A stretch of DNA of 64,000 nucleotides from Arthrobacter sulfonylureivorans (GCA_004000035.1 RJAE01000002.1:62001-126000); one strand, 5' to 3'. Shown: positions 17,715 through 29,732, counted from the first letter of the stretch. Made by a program: numbers and translations. Notes: a model not told the origin generated them from the sequence alone.

Positions 17715-20573
17715 CTAGACGCGCGGCTTTTCGCGCATTTCGAAGGTCTCGATGATGTCGCCTTCCTTGAGGTCGTTGAACGACCCAAGTCCGATACCAC
17801 ATTCGAATCCTTCGCGGACCTCGGTCGCGTCGTCCTTGAACCGCTTGAGCGAATCGACGGTGAGGTTGTCACCGATGAGCTTGCCGTCGCGGGTGACTCG
17901 TGCCTTGGAGTTACGGCGGATCGTGCCCGAGCGGACAATGGAGCCGGCGATGTTGCCGTACTTGGAGGAACGGAAGATCTCGCGGATCTCGGCGGTGCCG
18001 AGCTGCGCCTCTTCGTACTCCGGCTTGAGCATGCCCTTGAGCGCCAGCTCAATGTCATCGATGGCCGCGTAGATGACCGAGTAGAAGCGCATGTCCACGC
18101 CTTCACGCTCGGCCAGTTCCGCCACCCGCTCGGCAGGCTTGACGTTGAAGCCGATGATGATGGCGTTGTCCACCGTGGCCAGGTTGACGTCGTTCTGCGT
18201 GATCGCGCCGACACCGCGGTGGATAACCCGCAGCTGGACGTCCTCGCCCACATCGATCTTGAGCAGCGAGTCTTCCAGGGCCTCCACGGCACCGGACACG
18301 TCGCCCTTGAGGATGAGGTTGAGGGTGTCGACCTTGCCCTCCGCCACAGCCTTGTCGAAGTCTTCCAGGCTGATGCGCTTGCGGCGCTTGGCCAGCGCAG
18401 CGTTGCGGTCCGCGGCTTCACGCTTCTCGGCGATCTGGCGGGCGGTGCGCTCGTCGTCGGTCACCAAGAAGGTGTCGCCGGCGCGCGGCACCGTGGACAG
18501 GCCCAGTACCTGGACCGGACGCGACGGTTCGGCCTCGATGACCGATGCGCCGTCCTCGTCGAACATGGCGCGCACGCGGCCGTGGGCGCTGCCGGCGACG
18601 ATCGCGTCGCCCACCCGCAGTGTTCCGGACTGGACCAGCACGGTTGCCACCGCGCCGCGGCCCTTGTCCAGGTTCGCTTCGATCGCGATACCGCGGGCGT
18701 CCTTGTTCGGGTTGGCCCGCAGGTCCAGGGCGGCATCCGCGGTCAGCAGCACGGCCGAGAGCAGGTCGTCGATGTGCAGGCTCTCGCGGGCCGACACGTC
18801 AACGAACATGGTGTCGCCACCGTATTCCTCCGGAACCAGGCCGTACTCGGTCAGCTGGCCACGGATCTTCTCCGGGTTGGCGCCGTCCTTGTCGATCTTG
18901 TTCACCGCGACGACGATCGGCACGCCGGCCGCCTGCGCGTGGTTCAGGGCTTCCACGGTCTGCGGCATGACTCCGTCGTCCGCGGCCACCACCAGGATGG
19001 CGATGTCGGTGACCTTCGCGCCACGGGCACGCATGGCGGTGAACGCCTCGTGGCCCGGGGTGTCGATGAAGGTGATCTTGCGCTCACGGTCATCGTGCTG
19101 GAAGTCAATCTGGTAGGCACCGATGTGCTGGGTGATGCCACCGTGCTCGCCTTCACCCACCTGGGTGTTGCGGATGGCGTCCAGCAGGCGGGTCTTACCG
19201 TGGTCGACGTGGCCCATGACCGTAACAACGGCCGGGCGCTTCTCCAGGTCGTCTTCGCCCTCGGCCTCGAGCTCTGCGTCGAGGTCGATGTCGAACGAGT
19301 CAAGCAGTTCGCGCTCTTCGTCCTCCGGGGAGACAACCTGGATCTTGTAGCCCAGTTCGACGCCCAGCAGTTCGAAGGTGTCTTCGTCCAGGGACTGGGT
19401 GGCCGTGGCCATCTCGCCCAGGTGGAAGAGCACGGTGACCAGCGCTGCCGGGTTCGCCTCGATCTTGTCGGCGAAATCGGTGATGGAGGACCCGCGGCGC
19501 AACCGGACAACGGTGTTGCCGTCGCCGCGGGGTACCGAGACACCGCCCAGCGACGGTGCGCTCATCTGCTCCAGTTCCTGGCGCTTGGCGCGCTTCGACT
19601 TGCGCTGCTTGCCGCGACCGGCGCCTCCCTTGCCGAAGGCACCCTGGGTACCGCCGCGACCGCGGCCTCCCTTGCCGAAGCCACCGCCGGCCGGCGCTCC
19701 ACCGGCACCCGGACGGCCCGGGGCGCTGCCCGGGGCACCCGGACGGCCGGGAGCACCACCGCGGCCGGCCGGGGCCGGACGCTCGGTGCGGTTAGGCATC
19801 ATGCCGGGAGTCGGACGGGCACCACCGGGGCCACCACCGGGGCCACCACCGGGACGCGGGGCACCCGGGCGGGGCGCGCCCGGACGCGGTGCACCCGGAC
19901 GAGGGGCGGCGCCGCCGGGACGCGGTGCAGCCGGACGCGGACCGCCCTGGCCTGCAGCAGGACGCGGCCCACCCGGACGAGGCATGCCCTGCGAGGTTGC
20001 AAACGGGTTGTTGCCCGGACGCGGTGCGCGCTCGGCATCGCGGTCGCCGCCACGGCCGCGGGGCATGCCCTGCGAAGTGGCAAACGGATTATTGCCCGGA
20101 CGCGGGCCACCGGGGCGCGGGGCACCGGGACGGGCAGCTGCGGGGCCGCCGGGACGCGGAGCTGCAGACGCGGGCTTGGCTGCCGGAGCTTCAGCAGGCG
20201 CCGAAGCTTCAGCCGCTGCGGCAGCTTCAGCTACCGGTGCCGGCGTGGCTGCTTCAGCTGCCGGAGCCGGAGCAGGTGCTGCCGGAGCGGGAGCTGCAGG
20301 AGCGGGAGCCGGAGCGGGCGCTGCCGCCGGGGCTTCCGGTGCTGTCTTCGCAGCGGGCTTCGCGCCAGGCTTGGGTGCTGCCTTGGGTGCGGCTGCCGGC
20401 TCGCTCTTCGGAGCGGCAGCGGGGAAGGCGTCGCGAAGCTTCTTCACGACGGGTGCCTCAATGGTGGATGAGGCGGAACGGACGAATTCGCCCAGTTCCT
20501 GCAGTTTGGACACTGCGTCTTTCGAGGTAATACCGAGCTCTTTTGCCAGCTCGTGTACGCGGACCTTGGCCAC
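17715..20573 (-). CDS. infB: Translation initiation factor IF-2
   Basis: IF-2 is the GTPase that brings fMet-tRNA to the 30S subunit and promotes subunit joining. The 952-residue protein starts [19 protein letters not shown] (IF2 N-domain). A linker of several hundred residues rich in Ala, Pro, Gly and Arg follows, including two copies of [15 protein letters not shown]. The G domain is near residues 450-600 ([24 protein letters not shown]), followed by domains II-IV. The length is typical for actinobacteria. The long opposite-strand open frames over the linker are composition artefacts. Confidence 0.96.
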   Translation of the reverse strand: MAKVRVHELAKELGITSKDAVSKLQELGEFVRSASSTIEAPVVKKLRDAFPAAAPKSEPAAAPKAAPKPGAKPAAKTAPEAPAAAPAPAPAPAAPAPAAPAPAPAAEAATPAPVAEAAAAAEASAPAEAPAAKPASAAPRPGGPAAARPGAPRPGGPRPGNNPFATSQGMPRGRGGDRDAERAPRPGNNPFATSQGMPRPGGPRPAAGQGGPRPAAPRPGGAAPRPGAPRPGAPRPGAPRPGGGPGGGPGGARPTPGMMPNRTERPAPAGRGGAPGRPGAPGSAPGRPGAGGAPAGGGFGKGGRGRGGTQGAFGKGGAGRGKQRKSKRAKRQELEQMSAPSLGGVSVPRGDGNTVVRLRRGSSITDFADKIEANPAALVTVLFHLGEMATATQSLDEDTFELLGVELGYKIQVVSPEDEERELLDSFDIDLDAELEAEGEDDLEKRPAVVTVMGHVDHGKTRLLDAIRNTQVGEGEHGGITQHIGAYQIDFQHDDRERKITFIDTPGHEAFTAMRARGAKVTDIAILVVAADDGVMPQTVEALNHAQAAGVPIVVAVNKIDKDGANPEKIRGQLTEYGLVPEEYGGDTMFVDVSARESLHIDDLLSAVLLTADAALDLRANPNKDARGIAIEANLDKGRGAVATVLVQSGTLRVGDAIVAGSAHGRVRAMFDEDGASVIEAEPSRPVQVLGLSTVPRAGDTFLVTDDERTARQIAEKREAADRNAALAKRRKRISLEDFDKAVAEGKVDTLNLILKGDVSGAVEALEDSLLKIDVGEDVQLRVIHRGVGAITQNDVNLATVDNAIIIGFNVKPAERVAELAEREGVDMRFYSVIYAAIDDIELALKGMLKPEYEEAQLGTAEIREIFRSSKYGNIAGSIVRSGTIRRNSKARVTRDGKLIGDNLTVDSLKRFKDDATEVREGFECGIGLGSFNDLKEGDIIETFEMREKPRV

Positions 20574-20735
20574 ATTTCTCCTGTCTCGGTCCGCACGAGG
20601 CAGGGCTGCCGGGCACGAACCGTCTATTTCTTGCTGCGGCTTTCAGCAGAATCGGCTGAAATACCGCGGGCGGAGCACAATGAAGTACTCATCACTTGGC
20701 ACTCATCGGGTTTCCATCAGTTTTCTGACCCGCTT

Positions 20736-21092
20736 TCAGGTTGGACGGTTGGGGTGACGAGGGCCCGCCGTGGTGGCGGCCTCGTCGTGAGCACGGAGCT
20801 GGTCAATAACGGCACTGCTGTCGACGTTGGCCCGGAAGGCCCTGCCGAAGGCACGCCGCTTGACTGCCAGCTCCACACATTCCGGTTCGCGGTGCATCCA
20901 GGCACCGCGTCCGGGCCTGCGGCGGACAGGATCGACGACGACGGTGGCAACACCACCGATTTCCTCGACTGCCAGCCGCAGCAGAACGGCCTGGTCTTCC
21001 CGGCGCCGGCAGCCTATGCAGGTCCGCTTCGGCGGCGCGGCCTCGTGGGCACGCGCCTGCATGGGTTTGTGACTGTCGGGAAACCCGGCCAT
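20736..21092 (-). CDS. ylxR: YlxR family RNA-binding protein
   Basis: This family is found between nusA and infB and is thought to bind nucleic acid; in some bacteria it affects RNase P or transcription. The 118-residue protein has the conserved core KRTCIGCRRREDQAVLLRL and a GRGAWMHRE segment that match the YlxR fold. The start is uncertain: ATG 21092 opens the frame, and ATG 21062 would give a shorter N-terminus nearer to typical family length. Confidence 0.88.
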   Translation of the reverse strand: MAGFPDSHKPMQARAHEAAPPKRTCIGCRRREDQAVLLRLAVEEIGGVATVVVDPVRRRPGRGAWMHREPECVELAVKRRAFGRAFRANVDSSAVIDQLRAHDEAATTAGPRHPNRPT

Positions 21093-21168
21093 GGATATTC
21101 TACCGCTTCCAGTGCCCGGCCAACGAACCGGGCGTGTTTCAGGCGCGTGGCCTGGTTGGTCTTGGCTT

Positions 21169-22152
21169 CTACCGCCGCTGTTCGGCGGTGGCAGCGTCCG
21201 ACACGATATCGATCCGCCAACCCGTCAGTTTAGCGGCCAGCCGGGCGTTCTGCCCTTCCTTGCCGATCGCCAGCGAGAGTTGGTAATCGGGCACCACAAC
21301 GCGCGCGGAACGGCTCTCGGCATCCGTAATGGTCACGGAGCTGACGCGCGACGGCGACAGCGCGCTGGCGATGAACGTCGCGGGATCCTCGCTGAAGTCG
21401 ACAATGTCGATCTTCTCGTCGTGCAGCTCGGTCATCACGGCCCGCACGCGGGAACCCATTTCGCCGATGCAGGCGCCCTTGGCATTCAGCCCGGGCACGT
21501 TGGCCTTGACGGCGATCTTGGTCCGGTGTCCGGCCTCGCGGGCGAGGGCAACGATCTCCACGCTCTTGTCCGCGATCTCGGGCACTTCAAGTTCGAAGAG
21601 CTTGCGCACCAACCCGGGGTGCGAACGGGACAGCGTGATGGACGGGCCCTTCATGCCGCGGTGGACATCCACCACGTAGGCACGCAGGCGGGTGCCGTGC
21701 ACGTAGCTCTCCCCCGGCACCTGTTCGGGCGGCGGCAGCAAGGCCTCCACTGTGCCCAGGTCCACCTGGACCATATGGGGGTTGTGTCCCTGCTGGATCA
21801 AACCCGAGACCAGTTCGCCCTCCTTGCCGCGGAAAGCGCCCAACACGTTGTCGTCCTCGGCGTCGCGCAGGCGTTGCAGGATGATCTGGCGAGCTGTGCT
21901 CGCGGCGATCCGGCCGAACCCACTGGGTGTGTCGTCGAACTCGCCCACCACGGTGCCGTCGTCGTCCATCTCTGCGGCCCAGATGGTGACGTGTCCGCTC
22001 TTCCGGTCCAGCTCTGCGCGGGCCCGCTCGATCGACCCCGGGGACTTGTGATAAGCCACCAGCAGGGCCTGTTCGATCGTGGGGATCAGCAGGTCCAGCG
22101 GAATTTCGCGTTCGCGCTCAAGCAGCCGCAGGGCGCTCATATCGATATCCAT
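21169..22152 (-). CDS. nusA: Transcription termination/antitermination protein NusA
   Basis: NusA binds RNA polymerase and nascent RNA and tunes pausing, termination and antitermination. The 327-residue protein has the N-terminal polymerase-binding domain, an S1 domain (near residues 130-200, [16 protein letters not shown]), and KH domains ([16 protein letters not shown] and [21 protein letters not shown]). It lacks the acidic repeats of enteric NusA, as expected in actinobacteria. The ATG 22152 has AGGAGG upstream and starts one base after the rimP stop. Confidence 0.95.
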   Translation of the reverse strand: MDIDMSALRLLEREREIPLDLLIPTIEQALLVAYHKSPGSIERARAELDRKSGHVTIWAAEMDDDGTVVGEFDDTPSGFGRIAASTARQIILQRLRDAEDDNVLGAFRGKEGELVSGLIQQGHNPHMVQVDLGTVEALLPPPEQVPGESYVHGTRLRAYVVDVHRGMKGPSITLSRSHPGLVRKLFELEVPEIADKSVEIVALAREAGHRTKIAVKANVPGLNAKGACIGEMGSRVRAVMTELHDEKIDIVDFSEDPATFIASALSPSRVSSVTITDAESRSARVVVPDYQLSLAIGKEGQNARLAAKLTGWRIDIVSDAATAEQRR

Positions 22153-22153
22153 C

Positions 22154-22768
22154 TCAGGCCTCCTCCTCGTTCGCCGGCTCGCCGTTGGCTTCGGCCGCCA
22201 CTTCTTCGTCCAACCGTGCAAACTCCACTTCCACCTTGCCGGAGCGAATGTTCGCAAATTCCAGCTGGACCGGTTCGCCGGGGCGGGGTTTCATGCCCTT
22301 TTTCGGTGCTTCTTCCGGCCGCACCCTCACGCCGTCGCCGCCAACTTCCAGCACGCGGCCGGTGATGTCCCCACCTGCCACCAGCTTGACCTTGACCAGC
22401 CGGCCCACGTTCCGGCGCCAATGGCGTGGCTGCGTCAGCGGCCGGCTGAGGCCGGGCGACGAGACCTCCAGGCTGTAGGGCCGGCCGTCGTCCTCCGGGT
22501 CCTCGTCCAGGGTCTTGGAGAGAGTCTGCGAAACTTCGGCGATAGCGTCCAGCCCGACGCCGCCGGTCTGGTCCTCAGGCAGGTCAACGATGACGTGGAT
22601 GGTCCGGAGGGCTCCGGCAACCCGGATCTCCACGTCCTCGAGGAACAATCCGTGGGATGCCACGGTCTGTTCCAGCAGCTCTTTCAGGCGTGCGGCCTCT
22701 GCGAACGTGTCGGTACCGGATTTCCCTCCGGTAGTGGGCACGCCGCCGTGATTGCGCCGCTGGGCCAT
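22154..22768 (-). CDS. rimP: Ribosome maturation factor RimP
   Basis: RimP acts in 30S subunit maturation. The 204-residue protein shows the family core ([42 protein letters not shown]) and the C-terminal SH3-like part ([16 protein letters not shown]). The first 20 residues are polar. It is the first gene of the rimP-nusA-ylxR-infB-rbfA unit and is divergent from the DUF4439 gene. Confidence 0.94.
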   Translation of the reverse strand: MAQRRNHGGVPTTGGKSGTDTFAEAARLKELLEQTVASHGLFLEDVEIRVAGALRTIHVIVDLPEDQTGGVGLDAIAEVSQTLSKTLDEDPEDDGRPYSLEVSSPGLSRPLTQPRHWRRNVGRLVKVKLVAGGDITGRVLEVGGDGVRVRPEEAPKKGMKPRPGEPVQLEFANIRSGKVEVEFARLDEEVAAEANGEPANEEEA

Positions 22769-22878
22769 GCTGTCTCCCTGTTCTGGTGAGTCTGACTTCT
22801 AGACTAGCGACTTTACCGTGACTGGTGGCCTCCCGCCGCCAGCAGCTGCCTCCCGGCGGTGCAGCGGAGGCCAAACCC

Positions 22879-23946
22879 GTGACATCATCGTCAGTTGTGG
22901 GATCTACTTCAAGGCGCCGGGACGGCGGACCAACCGCGCCTTCCCGGGGATGGCGGCGGGTGCCGCTGCTGGTGCTCACCGCGGCGATCGTGGTCAGCAC
23001 CGGCACCGTGGTGGCGAGCATCACCGCGTCCGCGCCACCGCCGAGCACCACCGAGCAGGCACGCCGCGACGCGCTGGCAGGGCTTGCGGGCCTGGCGTCC
23101 GCCTTTGAGGAGCACGACGGCGGCGACTCCCCCACCGCGGCCCTGCTCCACAGCCAAGCCGACCTGCTGACGCTGGCCACGTCCTGGCCCTCGGGTTCCC
23201 CGGCAGCCGCTGGAACCACCGGGGATCCTTCTCCCGCAGCCTCCGGCGCACCATCGGCGACGCAAACGCCCGGAGCCGAAGACCTGGCCGAGCTGGCCGG
23301 CGGCCTGCTGGCCGACGCCCGGGAGACTGACCCGGGACTCGCCCGGCTGCTCGCCTCGATCGGTTCCGCCCTCTACGCCCAGGCGCAGACGCTGCCCGGC
23401 GGAACCGACGTGGCCCAGCCGTGGGAGGATCCGGAGATACCACTGGAGCCGGCCGGTTGTCCCGCGGCGGCCCCGGAGGACGGCGCAAGCGGGCCGGCGA
23501 CGCCCGCCGCGCCGACGTCGGCGGAGGCCGTTGCCGCCGTCGTACTCAGCCAAGAGCGCTTGGAGTACGCCTACGAGACGGTGTTGCCGCGCCTCGCCGG
23601 CGCCGAGCGTGCGGCTGCCGCCGCCCGGCTGGCCGCCCATACCGAGTCGGCGGAGCACTGGCGATCGCTGGCGGCGGCCGAGTGCCTTGACCTGCCGCTG
23701 CCCGAACCGGTGTACGCCCTGGGCAGCGAGTTCGCCAGCGAGCCGCTTCCGACACTTCAGGATGCGGAGGGCGCGGCCCTCGCCCCACTGGCCGATCTGG
23801 TCTCGCTCAGCGACGGGACAGTCCGGGAACACGCGGTCGCAGGACTCGCCGAGGCCACCGCCGAACTGGCGGCCTCAACCGGCGAGGTGCCGCCGGCACC
23901 GGGACTGGACGACGAGTTGCTGGCTGCCCCTTCCACCGCCCCGTGA
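22879..23946 (+). CDS. Secreted or membrane-anchored DUF4439 (ferritin-like fold) protein
   Basis: The 355-residue protein has a cytoplasmic Arg-rich start, one signal or anchor segment (VPLLVLTAAIVVSTGTVVAS), a Pro/Ala/Thr-rich linker, and a C-terminal helical domain of about 140 residues (LSQERLEYAYETVLPRLAG, AAHTESAEHWRSL) that matches the actinobacterial DUF4439 ferritin-like fold. The start is GTG 22879, because GGAGG lies 8 nt upstream; the frame opens 18 codons earlier at 22825. Its stop overlaps the following kinase gene, so the two are coupled. No enzymatic function is known. Confidence 0.75.
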   Translation: MTSSSVVGSTSRRRDGGPTAPSRGWRRVPLLVLTAAIVVSTGTVVASITASAPPPSTTEQARRDALAGLAGLASAFEEHDGGDSPTAALLHSQADLLTLATSWPSGSPAAAGTTGDPSPAASGAPSATQTPGAEDLAELAGGLLADARETDPGLARLLASIGSALYAQAQTLPGGTDVAQPWEDPEIPLEPAGCPAAAPEDGASGPATPAAPTSAEAVAAVVLSQERLEYAYETVLPRLAGAERAAAAARLAAHTESAEHWRSLAAAECLDLPLPEPVYALGSEFASEPLPTLQDAEGAALAPLADLVSLSDGTVREHAVAGLAEATAELAASTGEVPPAPGLDDELLAAPSTAP

Positions 23947-24920
23947 ACGCCGACGTGGACCTGCCCCCGGGACTGCGCCGCGGCGCAGCCGGTTCCGCTG
24001 CCGGCCGGGAGTGGCTGCGGGGCTTCAACAACCTCCATGCCGAGGCCATGCTGGACTGGAAGCTGCGGGCCGCGCCCGGCGGTCCGTGGTTCGGCCAGAC
24101 GGCGGCAGTGTTCCCCGTGCTGGCGCCCGACGGCTCTTCCGCTGTCCTGAAGCTGACTTTTCCGCATCCAGAGGCCGACGGCGAATCCCGCGCGCTCAGG
24201 CTCTGGGACGGACGCGGGGCCGTCCGGCTGCTGGCCGAACGCGGCCCCTTCGTGCTGTTGTTGGAACACCTCGATGCCGGCCGGCCGCTCTCCGCGGTGG
24301 CATTGGATGACACCATCGACGTCTGGGGCGGACTGGTTCGGCAGTTGCGGCGGCCGCAAGTGCCCGGCCCGGCAGGCAGCTTCGAGAAGGTGTCGGCCTT
24401 GGCGGAAGAATGGACGGACACACTCCCTGCCCGCTGGCTGGAGCTGGGCAAACCGTTCCCGACCTGGCTGATGGAGTGTGCCTTGGAAGTCTGCCAGCTC
24501 CGTGGCAGCGTTGGCCGGCGCGAGGACCGCGACGTGCTCCTGCACAGCGACCTGCATGATGGGAACATCCTGGCCCGCCTCGACTCCCCGGAGAGTTTTG
24601 TCGCCATTGACCCCAAGCCGCTGATCGGCGACCCCGAATTCGCCGTCGCGCCGATGCTCTGGAACCGGATCGCAGATTTGTCTGCCGCCGACGCCGGACG
24701 CCATCTCAGACGCCGGTGCGTGGACTTAGCCGAGGCGGCCGGACTGGACCCGGACACCGCACGGGACTGGGCCGTGGCGCGTGAAGTGGATAATGCCCTG
24801 GACTACCTGCAGCACCGGGCGACCGGTGACGCCGTGCGGTCGCTCTGGGTCGCGTCCACGCTGGCCGGCAGCACCCTGCCGGATCTCCCGGCGGCGCACG
24901 CGTTGCCGGCACCGGCCTGA
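23943..24920 (+). CDS. APH(6)/StrB-like aminoglycoside or hydroxyurea phosphotransferase family kinase
   Basis: The 325-residue protein belongs to the aminoglycoside/hydroxyurea phosphotransferase family. It has the catalytic loop VLLHSDLHDGNIL, where Asp is the base, and the metal-binding segment AIDPKPLIGDPEFAVAPMLWNR. The N-lobe has AVLKLTFPHPEADGE with the ATP-binding lysine. The GTG start overlaps the upstream stop as GTGA. Chromosomal members of this family are common in soil actinobacteria. Whether this one gives streptomycin resistance cannot be told from sequence alone. Confidence 0.82.
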   Translation: MNADVDLPPGLRRGAAGSAAGREWLRGFNNLHAEAMLDWKLRAAPGGPWFGQTAAVFPVLAPDGSSAVLKLTFPHPEADGESRALRLWDGRGAVRLLAERGPFVLLLEHLDAGRPLSAVALDDTIDVWGGLVRQLRRPQVPGPAGSFEKVSALAEEWTDTLPARWLELGKPFPTWLMECALEVCQLRGSVGRREDRDVLLHSDLHDGNILARLDSPESFVAIDPKPLIGDPEFAVAPMLWNRIADLSAADAGRHLRRRCVDLAEAAGLDPDTARDWAVAREVDNALDYLQHRATGDAVRSLWVASTLAGSTLPDLPAAHALPAPA

Positions 24921-24938
24921 GCGGCAGGCCGCCGCTGC

Positions 24939-25739
24939 TTATCGGCCGAGCACGTTCTCCTGCAGCACGTCGTAGCCGAGCTTGAGGATCAACGCGGCGA
25001 CGACGAACAAAAAGACCACCCGGATGAACTTGCTGCCCTGCGTGACGGCCATCCGGGCACCGACGTAGCCCCCGGCCATGTTCACCAGGCCCAGCACCAG
25101 TCCGAGCCCCCACAGCAGCGCGCCGCTGGGCAGGAAAAAGGCCAAGGCGCCAAGGTTGGTCGCCATGTTGACGATCTTGGCTTTTGCACTGGAGGCCAGG
25201 AAGTTGTAGCCGAGCACCGCCACCATCGCGATGATCAGGAACGAGCCGGTGCCGGGCCCGATCAGGCCGTCATAGAAACCGATGACCAGGCCGATTCCCG
25301 CCGCTGCACCCAGGTGCCGGACGCCCTTGTACCGCAGCTGCGTCAAGGTCCCGGCCGTCGGCCGCAGCGCGGTGAACACGGCCACCGCAATCAGCGCCAG
25401 CACGATGATCGGCTTGAAGACCTCTGCCGGCAGGACGGTGGCCACGATGGCGCCGCCGAAACTGCCCACCAACGCTACGCCGGCCATCGGAAGGGCCGTT
25501 TTCAGGTCGGGATGCGCCCTGCGGTAATAGGTCACCGCGCTGGTGGTGGTGCCGAAGATGGACCCCATTTTGTTGGTGGCCAGCGCCTGGACGGGGCTGA
25601 TTCCGGGGACCAGCAGCAGGACCGGCAGCTGGATCAGGCCGCCGCCTCCCACCACGGCGTCCACCCAGCCCGCAGCAAAGCCACCCACCACCACGAGGGC
25701 GAGGGTGGCCATCTGCAGTTCTTCGAGTCCGGAAGTCAC
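24939..25739 (-). CDS. TSUP (TauE/SafE) family membrane permease
   Basis: The 266-residue protein has about eight membrane segments and the family hallmarks [20 protein letters not shown] in the first half and [16 protein letters not shown] in the second. Members export sulfite, sulfonates or other organosulfur anions, but the substrate here is unknown. The GTG start overlaps the proS stop (GTGA). It converges on the APH-like gene with only 18 nt between their stops. Confidence 0.87.
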   Translation of the reverse strand: MTSGLEELQMATLALVVVGGFAAGWVDAVVGGGGLIQLPVLLLVPGISPVQALATNKMGSIFGTTTSAVTYYRRAHPDLKTALPMAGVALVGSFGGAIVATVLPAEVFKPIIVLALIAVAVFTALRPTAGTLTQLRYKGVRHLGAAAGIGLVIGFYDGLIGPGTGSFLIIAMVAVLGYNFLASSAKAKIVNMATNLGALAFFLPSGALLWGLGLVLGLVNMAGGYVGARMAVTQGSKFIRVVFLFVVAALILKLGYDVLQENVLGR

Positions 25740-27535
25740 TTCCCGGCGAGGGCCGCCAAGTGCGCCGCCGCCATGCCCACCGGAATGTTTTCGGCCTGGC
25801 CGGTGGCCCGGTCCTTCACTTCGACGACGCCGTCGGCCAAGCCCCGGCCGACCACCACGATGGTGGGCACGCCGATCAGTTCGGCATCGGAGAACTTCAC
25901 GCCCGGGGACACCTTGGGCCGGTCGTCGTAGATGACCTCGACGCCGGCATCGGACAGCTCCTCGGCCAGTTTGTTGGCCGCCTCGAAGATGTCCTCGCCC
26001 TTTCCGGTGGCAACAATGTGCACGTGTGCCGGGGCCACGTTGCGGGGCCAGACCAGGCCCTTGTCGTCGTGGTTCGCCTCGGCCAGGGCCGCCACCGCGC
26101 GGGTGACGCCGACGCCGTAGGAACCCATCGTGACCGTGGCCAGCTTGCCGTTGCGGTCCAGCACCTGCAGCCCCAGCGCCTCCGCGTATTTGCGGCCGAG
26201 CTGGAAGATGTGGCCCATTTCGATACCGCGGGCCGCTTCCAGCGGACCGGAACCGTCGGGGGCCGGATCTCCCTCACGGACCTCGACGGACTCGATGATG
26301 CCGTCCCACTCGAAGTCGCGGCCAGCGACCAGCCCGAATACGTGCTTGCCGTCTTCGTTCGCGCCAGTGATCCAGCGTGAGCCCGAGACCACCCGGGGGT
26401 CCACCAGGTACAGCAGCCCGGTGGCGGACTCGGTTCCCAGCACCGCGGCGTCCAGGCTGTTGCCCGGACCGATGTAGCCCTTGACCAAGCCGGGGTGCTG
26501 CTTCAGGTCATCCTCGGAGGCAGCCTCGACCTCGACTTCGCCGCCCATCGGCAGGAAGGCGCCAATGTTCGCCTCGACGCGCTTGAGATCGACGGCGCGG
26601 TCGCCGGGAACCCCGATGATCACGATGGTCCGCTCGCCCGTGGGCAGTTTGACCGCCAAAACCACGTTTTTCAACGTGTCCGCGGCAGTCCACTCCCCCT
26701 CCCCGCGCGGGGCCAGCTGGTTGGCCGCGGCCACCAGGGTCTCGATGGTCGGGGTGTCCGGGGTGTCCTTGACCTCGGCAGCCGGTGCGTCGGCGTAATC
26801 AATAGGCTCCGGCGCCACGGTGGCGACGGCCTCCACGTTCGCTGCATAGCCGCCCGGGGAACGGACGAAGGTGTCCTCGCCAACCACGGTGGGATGCAGG
26901 AACTCCTCGCTCTTGGACCCTCCCATGGCGCCGGACGTTGCCTTGACGGTGACGACTTCCAGGCCCAGCCGCTCGAAGATTCTCAGGTAGGCGCGGCGGT
27001 GCGCGTCATAGCTGATGTCCAGGCCCTCGTCGTCGATATCGAAGGAATAGGAGTCCTTCATGATGAACTCGCGGCCACGCAGCAGGCCGGCGCGCGGACG
27101 GGCCTCGTCGCGGTACTTGTTCTGGATTTGGTACAGGGTGACGGGCAAGTCCTTGTACGAGGAGTACAGGTCCTTGACCAACAGGGTGAACATTTCCTCG
27201 TGCGTGGGGGCCAGCAGGTAGTCGGCGCCCTTGCGGTCCTGCAGGCGGAACAGTCCCTCACCGTATTCGGTCCAGCGGTTGGTAGCCTCGTACGGTTCGC
27301 GCGGCAGCAGCGCCGGGAAGTGAACCTCCTGGGCGCCAATGGCGTTCATTTCCTCGCGGACGACCGCCTCCACCTTGGCCAGCACCTTCAACCCCAGCGG
27401 CAGCCAGGAATAGATACCGGGGGCAGCACGGCGGATGTAACCGGCGCGCACCAGCAGCTTGTGGCTGGCCACCTCGGCGTCGACCGGGTCATCGCGCAGG
27501 GTGCGCAGGAACAAGCTGGACAGGCGAAGAACCAC
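25736..27535 (-). CDS. proS: Prolyl-tRNA synthetase
   Basis: ProS is the class II enzyme that charges tRNA(Pro). The 599-residue protein starts with [17 protein letters not shown] (GTG 27535) and has motif 2 ([22 protein letters not shown]), a YbaK-like editing insertion at about residues 225-385, motif 3 ([16 protein letters not shown]) and the anticodon-binding domain at the end. This is the long bacterial type. The frame can be extended 17 codons upstream but has no further homology. Confidence 0.95.
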   Translation of the reverse strand: MVLRLSSLFLRTLRDDPVDAEVASHKLLVRAGYIRRAAPGIYSWLPLGLKVLAKVEAVVREEMNAIGAQEVHFPALLPREPYEATNRWTEYGEGLFRLQDRKGADYLLAPTHEEMFTLLVKDLYSSYKDLPVTLYQIQNKYRDEARPRAGLLRGREFIMKDSYSFDIDDEGLDISYDAHRRAYLRIFERLGLEVVTVKATSGAMGGSKSEEFLHPTVVGEDTFVRSPGGYAANVEAVATVAPEPIDYADAPAAEVKDTPDTPTIETLVAAANQLAPRGEGEWTAADTLKNVVLAVKLPTGERTIVIIGVPGDRAVDLKRVEANIGAFLPMGGEVEVEAASEDDLKQHPGLVKGYIGPGNSLDAAVLGTESATGLLYLVDPRVVSGSRWITGANEDGKHVFGLVAGRDFEWDGIIESVEVREGDPAPDGSGPLEAARGIEMGHIFQLGRKYAEALGLQVLDRNGKLATVTMGSYGVGVTRAVAALAEANHDDKGLVWPRNVAPAHVHIVATGKGEDIFEAANKLAEELSDAGVEVIYDDRPKVSPGVKFSDAELIGVPTIVVVGRGLADGVVEVKDRATGQAENIPVGMAAAHLAALAGK

Positions 27536-27688
27536 TGCAGGAATCCGTTTCTCAAGGCTTGGGCCAGCACCGGCCCGTGAAAACAACTGCCTTCTAATCT
27601 ACTGGTTCCACGCGCATGCTTGCGACAGCCGACGGCGGCGCAGCATCTGCCGGCGGATCCTTGATCCGGTATGGCGGCAGAAAAGGGC

Positions 27689-28621
27689 CTAGAACAACAC
27701 GGTGGCAAACGTGCCGACCTGCCGGAACCCGACCGATGCGTAGGCAGCCACCGCCCGGTGGTTGTAGTCGTTGACGTACAGGCTGGCGACCGGGGCGTAT
27801 TGCCGCGACAGTTCGACGACGGCGGCCATGCACCCGGCGGCCAGGCCCTGGCCGCGGTAGGCGGGGTTCACCCACACGCCTTGAATCTGCACGGCGTCGG
27901 CGCTGACGTTGCCCAGTTCTGCCTTGAAGACGACCTGCCCGTGGCCGTCCCGCCGGATGAGCGAGTGGCCCTTCCGGATCAGGGTGGCCACGCGCTGCCG
28001 GTAGTGCTGGCCGCCGCCGGTCAGCGGCGAGTATCCGACTTCTTCCTCGAACATCGCCACGCAGGCGGGCACCAGCACGTCAAAATCGTCCTCGGTGGAA
28101 TACCGCACCTGCGGGTCGGCGGCCACGGCCGGGGTGCCCCGCAGCTCCAGCAACGGCTGATTGGGCCGAACATCGAAGGCCCGCGGATGCGCGTGCCGGA
28201 ACGACGACCAGATGCCCAGCACGCCTTCGGCTGGGCCGAAAATCGAGGACATGCGGCGGTTGCCGGCGGCCAGATGGGCGCCCAGCCGCGCGCCTTGTTC
28301 GGCGTCCAGCCCGACCGGGACCGCGTTGACCCCGGCCCAGCAGGCTCCGGTGAGGGCACCGCCGTCGTACATCCCCAAAATCTGGGCCCCGGACGGGGTA
28401 GGGCCGGCAGTTCCGGCGGACTCCAGGTGGGCAGCCAGAAAAACGTTGGCTACCGGATCTGCGCGCACCAGCTCCCAGAGCAGCTCGGTGTCCGGATGTT
28501 CCAGCGGCCGGATTCCGGCATACGGATCGGCGGGCACGGCACCGGCCGTACCCGCTGCCTCTCGGCTAGCTGACGTTAACCACGGGGCTACCCTTGACAG
28601 CATTTTCGCCATCGGAGTCAC
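27689..28621 (-). CDS. GNAT family N-acetyltransferase (DUF4081 type)
   Basis: The product is about 310 residues with two parts: an N-terminal DUF4081-like region ([21 protein letters not shown]) and a C-terminal acetyl-CoA-binding GNAT domain ([38 protein letters not shown]). The start is uncertain: GTG 28621 has GAGGA 5 nt upstream, and ATG 28636, 28612 and 28603 are alternatives. All overlap the end of ispG by tens of bases. The gene sits between ispG and proS, as in related actinobacteria. The acceptor is unknown. Confidence 0.82.
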   Translation of the reverse strand: MTPMAKMLSRVAPWLTSASREAAGTAGAVPADPYAGIRPLEHPDTELLWELVRADPVANVFLAAHLESAGTAGPTPSGAQILGMYDGGALTGACWAGVNAVPVGLDAEQGARLGAHLAAGNRRMSSIFGPAEGVLGIWSSFRHAHPRAFDVRPNQPLLELRGTPAVAADPQVRYSTEDDFDVLVPACVAMFEEEVGYSPLTGGGQHYRQRVATLIRKGHSLIRRDGHGQVVFKAELGNVSADAVQIQGVWVNPAYRGQGLAAGCMAAVVELSRQYAPVASLYVNDYNHRAVAAYASVGFRQVGTFATVLF

Positions 28622-29732
28622 CCATTTCCTCGGCAATCCTCATTGCTTCTTCAATGAGGGTCTCAACAATCTGGTCCTCCGGAACAGTCTTGATGACCTG
28701 GCCCTTCACAAAAATCTGGCCTTTGCCGTTTCCGGAAGCTACGCCCAAGTCAGCTTCGCGGGCCTCACCCGGTCCGTTGACCACACAGCCCATCACGGCG
28801 ACCCGCAACGGCACTTCCATGCCCTCGAGACCGGCGGTGACTTCGTCGGCCAGCTTGTACACGTCCACCTGGGCGCGGCCGCAGGACGGGCAGGAAACAA
28901 TTTCGAGTTTGCGCTCGCGCAGGTTCAGTGACTGCAGGATCTGCAGGCCCACCTTGATCTCTTCAACCGGCGGGGCGGACAGCGACACGCGGATGGTGTC
29001 GCCGATGCCCTGCGAGAGCAGCGCGCCGAAGGCGGTGGCGGACTTGATGGTTCCCTGGAACGCGGGGCCGGCCTCGGTGACGCCCAGGTGAAGCGGCCAG
29101 TCGCCGCGTTCGGCCAACAGTTCATAGGCGCGGACCATGACCACCGGGTCATTGTGCTTGACCGAGATCTTGAAATCGTGGAAGTCGTGTTCTTCGAACA
29201 GCGAGGCTTCCCAGACGGCGGATTCCACCAGGGCCTCCGGGGTGGCCTTGCCGTACTTTTCCATCAGCCGCGGATCCAGGGAGCCGGCGTTGACGCCGAT
29301 GCGGATCGAAGTGCCGGCGGCCTTGGCGGCGGCGGCGATTTCCTTGACCTGATCATCGAACTTGCGGATGTTGCCCGGATTCACCCGGACCGCTGCGCAG
29401 CCGGCGTCAATGGCGGCGAACACGTACTTGGGCTGGAAGTGGATGTCCGCGATCACCGGGATCTGGGACTTCTTCGCGATGATCGGCAGGGCCTCGGCGT
29501 CATCGGCGCTGGGGCACGCGACCCGGACGATGTCGCAGCCCGACGCCGTCAGTTCGGCGATCTGCTGCAGGGTGGCATTGATGTCAGTGGTCGGCGTGGT
29601 GGTCATTGACTGCACGCTGATCGGCGATTCCGAGCCAACCCCGACCGAACCGACCTTGATCTGCCGGGTCTTCCGGCGCGGCGCCAGGACAGGCGGTGGT
29701 GAAGCTGGCATTCCAAGATTGACCGAGGTCAA
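28566..29732 (-). CDS. ispG: (E)-4-hydroxy-3-methylbut-2-enyl-diphosphate synthase IspG
   Basis: IspG is the 4Fe-4S enzyme of the sixth MEP-pathway step, making HMBPP from MEcPP. The 388-residue protein has the TIM-barrel part ([38 protein letters not shown]) and the cluster-binding cysteines in [13 protein letters not shown] and [12 protein letters not shown]. The start is taken as TTG 29732 with GGAGG just upstream; ATG 29744 is possible. With dxr upstream, two MEP-pathway genes lie in this cluster. Confidence 0.94.
   Translation of the reverse strand: MTSVNLGMPASPPPVLAPRRKTRQIKVGSVGVGSESPISVQSMTTTPTTDINATLQQIAELTASGCDIVRVACPSADDAEALPIIAKKSQIPVIADIHFQPKYVFAAIDAGCAAVRVNPGNIRKFDDQVKEIAAAAKAAGTSIRIGVNAGSLDPRLMEKYGKATPEALVESAVWEASLFEEHDFHDFKISVKHNDPVVMVRAYELLAERGDWPLHLGVTEAGPAFQGTIKSATAFGALLSQGIGDTIRVSLSAPPVEEIKVGLQILQSLNLRERKLEIVSCPSCGRAQVDVYKLADEVTAGLEGMEVPLRVAVMGCVVNGPGEAREADLGVASGNGKGQIFVKGQVIKTVPEDQIVETLIEEAMRIAEEMGDSDGENAVKGSPVVNVS

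Noticed and set aside
18219-20471. Long plus-strand open frame over infB
   Set aside because: It mirrors the GC-rich Ala/Pro/Gly linker and G domain of infB, has no ribosome-binding site or recognisable domain, and lies wholly antisense to a certain gene.
23943-24920. Acquired streptomycin-resistance gene
   Set aside because: Motifs fit the APH(6)-like family, but no mobile element is near and the gene is coupled to a native-looking DUF4439 gene, so it is called a chromosomal family member only.
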